Source: Rachicladosporium sp. CCFEE 5018
Lineage: Eukaryota > Ascomycota > Dothideomycetes > Cladosporiales > Cladosporiaceae
Direction of reading: 5' to 3'
Assembly (NCBI GenBank): GCA_002077045.2
Contig: KZ111147.1
Coordinates: forward strand, 277,267-291,866
DNA length: 14,600 bases
In this document: positions 8,545 to 14,600 of the stretch, piece by piece
Position numbering within the stretch: the first letter of the stretch is position 1
How the letters are laid out: each line of letters opens with the position of its first letter
The notes under the pieces: generated by a model
Told to the model about the DNA's origin: nothing
The model's database searches: none
What the model saw: only the letters and a program-made list of their open reading frames with translations
Program-made: the position numbers and the translations under genes

Positions 8545-9453
8545 ATGCCTCCAAAGAAAGCCCGTAACGGCCGCACCGCCCCCACTCAACCACAAGCCCC
8601 CATCCCCTCCGACTATGACACCGAAGACCCATCCCTTCCCATCCCAGCCCCCCCAAAACGACGCAACTCCGAGCTCAACCTCCTAGTCCTCCGCCGCTAC
8701 CTCCCCGCCCTCCACTCCACAATCTCGATAGCCGCCTTCGCCGTGGTCTACACCTTCAGCCCCGCTGCCTCGACTTGGGAGAAGACAGGCCAGGAAGGAA
8801 CGCTGTTTCTATGCCAACTCGCGTCAGAGGATGGCAGTCCGAGGTTCAGTGTGGTGGTACTGAATCGCAAGGGGCTGGAGAACTTCGTTGTGGAAATACA
8901 GGACGAGGAGATGGTGCAGGTTAGCGAGGAGTATATCATGTTGCAGGTTGAAGGAGAGGATGGGGAGGGGAAGGTGTATGGACTATGGGTGTTTAGTGAA
9001 GAGGGAGAGGTACCGACGACGTTGGAGAGGATGAGTGGGGCTATGAGGGAGTGTGCGAGGTTGGCTGAAGGGTCGGGAGTGGGCGATGGGGAAGTGCAAG
9101 GGGAGGATGATGGATATGAGGATGAGGATCAGACCGAAGACGAGGGGTACGAGGAGAACTATGAAACAGCGTTCAGTCATGATGGAGTAGCGCAACCGGC
9201 GTATGAGATGGCGCCTCCTATTGCGCAACCAGCGCTCGTCGGACCAGGCGGACAGAGGATCGACTTGCTCAAGCTGTTCAGCCAGCCGCAACCACAAGCT
9301 CCGTCGCAGCCGTCTGCTGCACCGGCGTTCCGACCCAGTCCAGATACCGACTTCTTTCGAGCGTCGAAGGCTCCAATAAATCCTGCAGGAAATGGCGCGC
9401 CGCTGCAACAGAACGCGTTGCTGGACCTGTTCAAGAACGCCAAGCGGGGCTGA
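8545..9453 (+). CDS. DCP1: mRNA-decapping enzyme subunit Dcp1
   Basis: Dcp1 is the EVH1-fold activator of the Dcp2 decapping enzyme in 5'-3' mRNA decay and P-bodies. The 302-residue product starts at ATG in a strong context (CCGCC before it). After a basic, Pro-rich N-terminus (1-40) comes the Dcp1 domain (about 41-175): LNLLVLRRYLPALHSTI, the hallmark STWEK followed by EGTLFL (76-88), then RFSVVVLNRKGLENFV (100-115), the counterpart of the family's 'ILNR...NF' strand, and YGLWVF (145-150). Residues 178-210 are strongly acidic. The tail (215-302) is Pro/Gln-rich and contains two similar leucine-rich segments, IDLLKLF (239-245) and ALLDLFK (291-297), which look like short helical binding motifs. 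An insertion enriched in acidic residues also separates the last EVH1 strands (133-155). The stop lies 97 bp from the stop of the convergent PhyH gene. Confidence 0.92.
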   Translation: MPPKKARNGRTAPTQPQAPIPSDYDTEDPSLPIPAPPKRRNSELNLLVLRRYLPALHSTISIAAFAVVYTFSPAASTWEKTGQEGTLFLCQLASEDGSPRFSVVVLNRKGLENFVVEIQDEEMVQVSEEYIMLQVEGEDGEGKVYGLWVFSEEGEVPTTLERMSGAMRECARLAEGSGVGDGEVQGEDDGYEDEDQTEDEGYEENYETAFSHDGVAQPAYEMAPPIAQPALVGPGGQRIDLLKLFSQPQPQAPSQPSAAPAFRPSPDTDFFRASKAPINPAGNGAPLQQNALLDLFKNAKRG

Positions 9454-9550
9454 GTGGTGCCCTAACGATACGTCTGCGTGTCTATGAGTTCTATGATGTC
9501 TATGATATGCCAGTGGGCTCAATTGCTGCGTTGCTCTTACGAGCTCGCCT
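9454..9550. terminator. Convergent 3' ends of DCP1 and the PhyH gene
   Basis: Only 97 bp separate the two stop codons, so the mRNAs almost certainly overlap or share 3'-end signals. The interval holds a three-copy imperfect 9-bp tandem repeat built on TCTATGA (9481-9507). No canonical AATAAA is seen on either strand, which is usual in fungi. Confidence 0.45.
9481..9507. repeat. Three imperfect 9-bp tandem repeats (TCTATGAnn)
   Basis: The units TCTATGAGT, TCTATGATG and TCTATGATA are directly adjacent and share the first seven bases. They lie 28 bp after the DCP1 stop. They may be part of a 3'-end processing signal, or just a small microsatellite. Confidence 0.7.
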
Positions 9551-10861
9551 CTAAGTCGAAGCCTGGCACGCCTGCCTCATGCCGGAAAGTTCCTCCATCA
9601 ACTTCGCCTTCTCCCGCTTCCCACTAAGTGCTCTCCGCAATAGCTGCTGCTCGCTCTCCGGACCCTTGCTACCCGGCACTGGCTTTCTCTTATCTGGATT
9701 CGACGGGAAAGGATAGCCCTCTGCCACACTCTGCACAAAAGCATCCACTTCCCGCTCCATCCCCTCCTTGCCTTGCATATCTGCTAGCAAATCATAAGTC
9801 GCCTCGATCAACGGATGCGTATCAATGCTTTCCATAGTCTTCCCCATGGCGCAGCTAACCTGGAACAAATGCGCGATGCGGTCCACGTCCTGACTCACGT
9901 TCTCTCCAGCGCCATGGAACAAGCCCGGACTGAAAAATAGCGCGTCGCCTTTCTCCAGCGGCAGACTGACATAGTTCTCCGCGAAGTACTGCTTGAACTC
10001 CTCCCTCCCAGTAGCCATATACCCCTCCCCAAACCCCTGGCTATAAGGCAAAAACCTCGTCGGTCCACTCTCAGCCGGCATATCCGCGTGCGCGACCGCG
10101 CCTTGCATCGTCAGCAATCGCGAAAGCTCATGCATCTGCTTCGGGAACTTGGCAACATCCTCTCGACTCGGGAAGCCGAGATGATAGTCCCGATGCAGAT
10201 GCTGTGGCTTCCCGCCCGGCCTCACTGCATTCACCTGCGCCGTGATCTTGTACTGCGGGCCTAAGTACGCTGAGCATATCACCGGGAACAAGGGGTTTGA
10301 GAAGTACGCCAGGAACGTCTCCGGGTCCTGCAAGCAAAGCTTCGAGAACGAGTTCGAGATCCAGGCATTTGGCGTCTTGTCGTACTTCGTTGTGCCGAAG
10401 TATGCTGGATCGCTGAGCTTAGCTTCGGCTTCGCGGTTGATGATCGCTGTGAAGGCTGCGTTGGCGGCGTCTATGATTGACGGATCGCGGAAGAAGTTCT
10501 TCATTACTAGGACGCCGGGGCCGTGGTATAGAATATGAAACACCTCATCCTGGAACGCCTCAATCACTTTGGTATCAGTGAGGTTCAGGGACCGGGCATC
10601 GTAGATGGGGATGTTTCGCTCTATGTTTGAGGCTAGAGGGTAGGTGGAGGGCAGTGTGTCTTGCTCGACTAGAGCCTTGAACGCTAGGAGTGAAGGCGTG
10701 TCGTTAGGGTTGTACCGGGCTTTGGAGACTTTCTTGGCTTCTTTCCGTTGCGTGAGCAGAGAAGGGATGTCCAGGTATGAGAGTGTGCCCACCACAGCTG
10801 CCAGGGTGGCGAATGCTGCTATGGCTGTTGGGACGCCTTGACGGAGCGGCGTGGGCGCCAT
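9551..10861 (-). CDS. PhyH-family Fe(II)/2-oxoglutarate dioxygenase with N-terminal hydrophobic anchor
   Basis: The 436-residue protein belongs to the phytanoyl-CoA dioxygenase-like superfamily, which couples 2-oxoglutarate decarboxylation to hydroxylation of a small substrate. The first ATG is at 10861; the open frame upstream to 10888 has no ATG. Residues 10-30 form a hydrophobic stretch after MAPTPLRQ, consistent with a signal anchor or mitochondrial/ER membrane segment. The double-stranded beta-helix carries the metal triad HxD (His223-Arg-Asp225 in HLHRDYH) and distal His316 (FFSPGLFHGAG), with Arg328 in position to bind 2-oxoglutarate. The segment SGPTRFLPYSQGFG (265-278) is typical of the fold. 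The C-terminus (385-436) is basic and probably disordered. The substrate cannot be told from sequence, and nearby genes do not suggest a metabolite cluster. It is divergent from RIT1 and convergent with DCP1. Family secure, specific function unknown. Confidence 0.88.
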   Translation of the reverse strand: MAPTPLRQGVPTAIAAFATLAAVVGTLSYLDIPSLLTQRKEAKKVSKARYNPNDTPSLLAFKALVEQDTLPSTYPLASNIERNIPIYDARSLNLTDTKVIEAFQDEVFHILYHGPGVLVMKNFFRDPSIIDAANAAFTAIINREAEAKLSDPAYFGTTKYDKTPNAWISNSFSKLCLQDPETFLAYFSNPLFPVICSAYLGPQYKITAQVNAVRPGGKPQHLHRDYHLGFPSREDVAKFPKQMHELSRLLTMQGAVAHADMPAESGPTRFLPYSQGFGEGYMATGREEFKQYFAENYVSLPLEKGDALFFSPGLFHGAGENVSQDVDRIAHLFQVSCAMGKTMESIDTHPLIEATYDLLADMQGKEGMEREVDAFVQSVAEGYPFPSNPDKRKPVPGSKGPESEQQLLRRALSGKREKAKLMEELSGMRQACQAST

Positions 10862-11108
10862 GATTGATGCTGTTTGAGGCTTTGCCAAGCTGCCTCACAA
10901 TGATCGTGAAATGAGAAGTATGCAAGTTTACAAACCGATTCGAATAAAGTCGTGAATATTGGCATATCAGGCTGATCTGGATGAGGCAAGTCGTTGGTTC
11001 GGACTATCATCTTGCCGAGCCGTGGGGTCGGCTTGCCGGGTAGTGAACTGAACCTCAGATTTCCGTGGCACACTGGTGTGCATTCAGATATCGTAGCCAC
11101 CCTTTCCA
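10862..11108. promoter_or_regulatory. Shared divergent promoter, PhyH gene (-) / RIT1 (+)
   Basis: The 247 bp between the two ATGs must hold both promoters. A CCAAT box in minus orientation (ATTGG, 10958-10962) lies about 100 bp upstream of the PhyH ATG, a typical distance for the CCAAT-binding complex. A second CCAAT (11106-11110) overlaps the RIT1 start and is probably fortuitous. No TATA box is clear. Confidence 0.55.
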
Positions 11109-12470
11109 ATGACATCCCAATCCCTCGATCACCACGACCTCATCTTCCCTAGCGCAGCCACAAGCATCTCCTCAACCCTCACCTCACTAAAGCGCGCCAA
11201 TCTCTCCATCACTAACAGACTGCACTCCATCCATCAGGACGCCAAATTCGTGCAGTCCATCGCAGAGAAATTGGGCCTGCCGCTAATCGCCAACGAACGC
11301 TGCGGAAGTTGGTATGTGCCTCCCGACCGGAAGCATGGGAGCGCGTACTTCAAATCGACGGACGGGCATGCTGGGCAATGGGCGTTCAGTCTGCGGAGGC
11401 TGAATTTGCAGGTCTTGGATGTCGTGGGCGAGTTTGGAGGATGCGTTGTCGTCGATAGCACACGACGGGGGAAGTCAATGCCCGATGCTCTGTCGAAGAC
11501 TGCACCAATTTGGATCGCCGTGCTGAATCGCTTATTGTTTCCAAAGCATGAGGAGTCGCACCAGTTGCGGACTCCTGGAGATGTTGTGTCCGCGTCCGAG
11601 CATACGCAGATCGAAGCGCGACTTGCAGATTTCGTTGCAGACGCGCGGAGTCTCGATCTGAATCTGCCAGCATTACGGGCGAAGGTGCGCCGGCCGATGC
11701 ATGCCATCTGGGTCACTCCAGAAACCAACATATCTAGCGTGATATGGGTTGACGACGCTTACACTCGCGTTATCCTCTGCACAGCATCGAGTCGCGCTTC
11801 CGAGAGCTCAAGTCTCGGCGCAGCGTATGTGCAGGGCGCAGCAGATGATAGCGAGGCCTGGGCTTGCGGCTTGGATGCCGTGGCGTTCTGGACGAACGCT
11901 GAAGCGCTGCTTGCCACCTGCGAGGACGCCTTGCCGGAGACCATCGCGTCGCTCGTAGAAAAGACCACGACGAGTAGCCGACTACCACGGCACATTAGCC
12001 CAGGCCAATCGCTCGCGATCAGCGACAACGCGGCTCTTAGTGATCCCGGGTTCAGCCTGCAGAACTACGACGTGATTGTATGCATCGCTACAACGCTTCC
12101 GACTGCACTCCAGGGCAATGGCAGCGGTCTGGCTCGGAGAGTCATCCATCTTCCTTGTGGTACTGGTAAGCTCGGGAGCCGCGAGCTTCGCTTGTATCTA
12201 CCAAAGTTGGAGAAGCTTCCGAGACTCGAGCCAACAGCCCAGACCGTTCTAGTGACTTGCGATACAGGTCGAGATCTCTCAGTCGGTGCAGCTCTTGCCA
12301 TCTTGTGCATGTACTTTGATGAGAGGGGTAGTATGACCTTGCCCCTTCGCCAGCCTGCGCCGAGCAAAGCTGAGATCAAGAAGCGGCTAAGCTGGATCAT
12401 GGCATCCATCTCAGACGTCTCGCCAAGTCGGGCCACGTTGCAAAGTGTCAACGCCTTTCTGATGGGCTGA
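11109..12470 (+). CDS. RIT1: Initiator tRNA phosphoribosyltransferase Rit1
   Basis: Rit1 adds a 2'-O-ribosyl phosphate to A64 of cytoplasmic initiator tRNA-Met, which keeps that tRNA out of elongation in fungi and plants. The 453-residue product starts at ATG and is intronless. The N-terminal catalytic region shows the family blocks in order: NRLHSIHQDAKFVQSIA (36-52), LPLIANERCGSWYVPP (57-72), GSAYFKSTDGHAGQW (77-91), SLRRLNL (94-100), FGGCVVVDSTRRGKSMPDAL (109-128) and SKTAPIWIAVLNR (129-141). The C-terminal domain, which has a dual-specificity-phosphatase-like fold in this family, ends with a P-loop-like VTCDTGRDLSVGAAL (382-396). The length is close to other filamentous-fungal members and somewhat shorter than yeast Rit1. 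Its stop is 13 bp from the stop of ELP3, itself a tRNA-modification gene. Identity is very secure. Confidence 0.95.
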   Translation: MTSQSLDHHDLIFPSAATSISSTLTSLKRANLSITNRLHSIHQDAKFVQSIAEKLGLPLIANERCGSWYVPPDRKHGSAYFKSTDGHAGQWAFSLRRLNLQVLDVVGEFGGCVVVDSTRRGKSMPDALSKTAPIWIAVLNRLLFPKHEESHQLRTPGDVVSASEHTQIEARLADFVADARSLDLNLPALRAKVRRPMHAIWVTPETNISSVIWVDDAYTRVILCTASSRASESSSLGAAYVQGAADDSEAWACGLDAVAFWTNAEALLATCEDALPETIASLVEKTTTSSRLPRHISPGQSLAISDNAALSDPGFSLQNYDVIVCIATTLPTALQGNGSGLARRVIHLPCGTGKLGSRELRLYLPKLEKLPRLEPTAQTVLVTCDTGRDLSVGAALAILCMYFDERGSMTLPLRQPAPSKAEIKKRLSWIMASISDVSPSRATLQSVNAFLMG

Positions 12471-12483
12471 AGCTAGTACCCAC
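12471..12483. terminator. 13-bp convergent junction of RIT1 and ELP3
   Basis: Only 13 bp lie between the two stop codons. Each gene's 3' UTR and poly(A) signal must therefore fall inside the opposite gene's coding sequence, so overlapping antisense 3' ends are expected. This follows directly from the coordinates. Confidence 0.6.
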
Positions 12484-14232
12484 TCAATCATCATCGCTAT
12501 CTGACTCATCAGACTTGAGCATCTTGCTCATGTACGGTCCGTCGAGCCAGTAGCCGAGACGCTTATAGTAGCCTCGGACTCCAACACCAGAGATGATAGC
12601 TATCTTCTCGCTGCCGTGCTCATCCCTTGCGATCCGCTCGGCCTCCTGCATCAGCAGTGTGCCGTACCCTTGATGCTGGCTCTTGCCCTTTACGCGCTCG
12701 TGTATGGGTACAGCAGAGCCATACACGTGCAGCTCTCGCACCAGACTAGTCTGCTGCCCAGTCAATTCTTCCCGAAATGTGTACTTCTCAGTGCACTTCC
12801 GCAGTCGCAGCAGGGCAATCAGAATATCTTGCTTCGGATCTTCGTACGCCAAGAAAGTCTCCCATCCGCCGTTGGCAACATAGTCTCGTCGCACGAGCTC
12901 GACTTGATTCGGACGAATCTTGTGCTTGACCTCGTTGATGCCTACCTCGCGCGTGCGCACGTCGCGACAGGTGGTGCCGAAGTCCTTCATACGAGCTAGA
13001 GCAAGTTCGCGCAGATTGCCATTTTCCACACCAGAAGTAACAAGAGGCATGGGAATGTCTCGCTGAACGCGATAGATGCGCGTCCAAGGCGGGATGAGCG
13101 CAAGGATGCGGGCGACGAGGTCGATGAGGACATTGGGCGTGTAGTTCTTGTACCTGCCTGTCCGCCAGAGCTCGTACAGTCCTGTACCGCGGATGACAAG
13201 CGTAGGATACAACTTCAGACCATCTGTGCGGAAGGCAGGGTTCTCGAAGTACTCTTGAAATTGGAACAGATCGCGCTCGAGACCTACATTCGGCAAGTCA
13301 GGCATCATGTGGGAGACGACCTTGAAGCCTGCGTCTTTCGACATTGCAAAGGTTTCGCAGACTGCTTTGACCGTGTGACCTCGGTTCGTGTCACGGGCAA
13401 CGTCCTCGTACAGACTTTGTACGCCGACTTCGAGCCGAGTGCAGCCGTAGCGAAGCATGTCTGTCAAATGAGGCGGGAGGCAGTAGTCTGGCCGTGTTTC
13501 GATGGTGATCCCGACACATTTTGTGTTGCTCATCTCACCTGCCATGACAGCCTCATCGACATGATTGGTTTGATAGCCTGACAGTGCATTATGTAGCTGC
13601 GAGATGAACTCCTCTCGATACTTCACGCTTAAACTCATGAATGTGCCGCCCATGATGATGTACTCCACTTTGTCGACGCTGTGGCCAAGACTGCGGATCT
13701 GGTCGACTCTGCCTCGAGCCTGCTCGAAGGGATCGTACCTCGCCCTGATAGCGCGCATACTCGTCGGTTCGTACCCCGTGTACGATTGAGTCGAATACTC
13801 GAAGTCGCTGTCGGGTCCTCCTGGGCAGTAGACGCAGATGTTGCCCGTGTAGGCAATGTGGGGACATCGATGCGGCTTGCACATCACGGCCACGACCGCA
13901 ATGCCAGAGGCGCTTCGGATTGGCTTTGCAATCAACTTCGGCAGGATGTACTTCTTGTGCTGCTCGGGCACTGCAGCGATAATGGCTGTAAGGGGTGGCA
14001 AATTCGAAAGGTAGTGCTTCTTTGCTATCTGCCCACGAAGAGCATTGAGATTGATGTCTTTGGTGACACCGGTCTGTTGAGATTGCTCATAGTCCTCTAC
14101 GAGAACGTTTGCAATATCTGCGCAGGCTCTTATATATCTTTCATTTTCGGGAGCAAGTTTCTTGATCTGTGCTGCACCGAGATGCTTGCGCTTATTGACA
14201 TTAGTCTGAGTGGTCGTGGTAGTCGTGGACAT
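12484..14232 (-). CDS. ELP3: Elongator complex catalytic subunit Elp3 (radical SAM / GNAT)
   Basis: Elp3 is the catalytic subunit of Elongator, which makes the cm5U34 side chain that leads to mcm5 and ncm5 modifications at the tRNA wobble uridine. From the ATG at 14232 the product is 582 residues, and A at -3 supports this start. An in-frame ATG at 14304 would add 24 residues with no family counterpart. The N-terminal tRNA-binding region includes PENERYIRACADIANVLVE (28-46). The radical SAM cluster motif is C123-x9-C133-x2-C136, within CPHIAYTGNICVYCPGGPD, preceded by C118. IIMGGTFMS (192-200), ITIETRPDYC (242-251) and RLEVGVQS (266-273) follow. The C-terminal GNAT domain (about 480-572) has the acetyl-CoA loop HQGYGT (520-525) and GVRGYYKRLGYW (551-562). 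The protein ends in an acidic Ser/Asp tail (573-582). No intron. Identity is essentially certain. Confidence 0.98.
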   Translation of the reverse strand: MSTTTTTTQTNVNKRKHLGAAQIKKLAPENERYIRACADIANVLVEDYEQSQQTGVTKDINLNALRGQIAKKHYLSNLPPLTAIIAAVPEQHKKYILPKLIAKPIRSASGIAVVAVMCKPHRCPHIAYTGNICVYCPGGPDSDFEYSTQSYTGYEPTSMRAIRARYDPFEQARGRVDQIRSLGHSVDKVEYIIMGGTFMSLSVKYREEFISQLHNALSGYQTNHVDEAVMAGEMSNTKCVGITIETRPDYCLPPHLTDMLRYGCTRLEVGVQSLYEDVARDTNRGHTVKAVCETFAMSKDAGFKVVSHMMPDLPNVGLERDLFQFQEYFENPAFRTDGLKLYPTLVIRGTGLYELWRTGRYKNYTPNVLIDLVARILALIPPWTRIYRVQRDIPMPLVTSGVENGNLRELALARMKDFGTTCRDVRTREVGINEVKHKIRPNQVELVRRDYVANGGWETFLAYEDPKQDILIALLRLRKCTEKYTFREELTGQQTSLVRELHVYGSAVPIHERVKGKSQHQGYGTLLMQEAERIARDEHGSEKIAIISGVGVRGYYKRLGYWLDGPYMSKMLKSDESDSDDD

Positions 14233-14505
14233 CGTGAGTAGTGATGGACGACCAGCGTCCAATTTCACAGGCGAAGAGAAGACGTGAGGATGATGCGTTG
14301 CCATCCAGTCATATTGAATGCATGTATGCACTCAGATAAATCCAAAGTACGCACGGGCCAATGGACCAACTTCGGCCAAAAAGAAGAGAGCTCCAGCTTG
14401 GCCGCAAGCTCTCCTATCGCCGACCACCATCCCTCCGCTCCTCTCGCTCTCCACACCGACACCTCCGCTCCGCCCCGACCGGAGCTGTGAGGTCACATTG
14501 CAATC
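14233..14505. promoter_or_regulatory. Divergent promoter, ELP3 (-) / right-edge mitochondrial-type gene (+)
   Basis: The 273 bp between the two chosen ATGs contains plus-strand CCAAT boxes at 14259-14263 and 14358-14362. The second lies about 145 bp upstream of the plus-strand ATG, a usual place for HAP/CBC control of respiratory genes. The stretch from 14400 to 14480 is pyrimidine-rich on the plus strand, consistent with the leader of the right-hand gene. If ELP3 used the ATG at 14304, part of this region would be coding. Confidence 0.5.
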
Positions 14506-14600
14506 ATGCAGGCCATACGGCAACCCCTGACCCGGTCCCTCCGCACATCAGGCATCACCCGCAGCGCAAACTACTCCATCGCCCAACCCTCCGGCTACGC
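14506..14600 (+). CDS. 5' end of a gene with a mitochondrial-presequence-like N-terminus, 3' partial
   Basis: An ATG at 14506 opens a frame to the window edge (31 codons plus two bases). The peptide begins MQAIRQPLTRSLRTSG and continues with Ser/Thr/Arg-rich sequence to SGY. It has four or more Arg and no acidic residue, typical of a cleavable matrix-targeting presequence. The first bases are C-rich on the coding strand, as at the other gene starts in the window. The mature protein is beyond the edge, so its identity cannot be given. An overlapping frame (14318-14530) is unconvincing. Confidence reflects the start call only. Confidence 0.55.
   Translation, partial: MQAIRQPLTRSLRTSGITRSANYSIAQPSGY

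Noticed and set aside
8402..8686. Pro/Thr-rich frame upstream of and overlapping DCP1
   Set aside because: It is an out-of-frame reading of the C-rich DCP1 leader and 5' coding region.
10862..10888. Nine extra N-terminal residues on the PhyH protein
   Set aside because: The frame extends to 10888 but starts at TTG; the first real ATG is at 10861.
5885..14600. Functional cluster or novel multi-gene system (RNA/tRNA/CoQ genes together)
   Set aside because: The genes are on alternating strands, belong to unrelated ancient housekeeping pathways, and no shared regulation beyond divergent promoters is visible.

Overview
The window is nuclear DNA from a filamentous ascomycete (Pezizomycotina). Six long intact reading frames encode clear fungal-type proteins: an OCRL-like inositol 5-phosphatase, Coq8, Dcp1, a PhyH-type oxygenase, Rit1 and Elp3. 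Starts are ATG in eukaryotic context, there are no Shine-Dalgarno sites or operons, and the genes sit about 250 bp apart on alternating strands. Rit1 is a fungal/plant-type enzyme, and the OCRL-like architecture is known from filamentous fungi but not budding yeast. A Dothideomycete-like black fungus would fit the compact, GC-rich, nearly intron-free layout, but that is only an inference.

Layout. 1-3000 (+): inositol-polyphosphate 5-phosphatase, cut by the left edge. 3001-3655: no gene recognised. 3656-4012 (-): a 118-residue Ser/Thr-rich unknown protein. 4013-5884: the only large gene-poor stretch, with a TATA-like element and leader-like sequence on the minus strand near 5035-5067. 5885-8293 (-): COQ8, with a long fungal N-terminal extension. 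8545-9453 (+): DCP1. 9551-10861 (-): membrane-anchored 2-oxoglutarate oxygenase of the PhyH family. 11109-12470 (+): RIT1. 12484-14232 (-): ELP3. 14506-14600 (+): the first 31 codons of a gene whose N-terminus looks like a mitochondrial presequence, cut by the right edge.

From 5885 onward the genes alternate strand strictly. Divergent promoters of 247-273 bp (COQ8/DCP1, PhyH/RIT1, ELP3/right-edge gene) alternate with very tight convergent ends (DCP1/PhyH 97 bp, RIT1/ELP3 13 bp). Several products touch RNA metabolism: decapping, initiator-tRNA ribosyl-phosphorylation and wobble-uridine modification. COQ8 and the right-edge gene point to mitochondria. They are not a pathway cluster; this is a conserved housekeeping neighbourhood.

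I found no mobile element, defence locus, secondary-metabolite cluster, CRISPR array, rRNA or tRNA gene. The points most worth a second look are the unknown Ser-rich protein with its possible 1-kb leader, the 13-bp convergent pair of tRNA-modification genes, the C-rich coding strand at every gene start, and lineage-specific extensions of otherwise familiar proteins.
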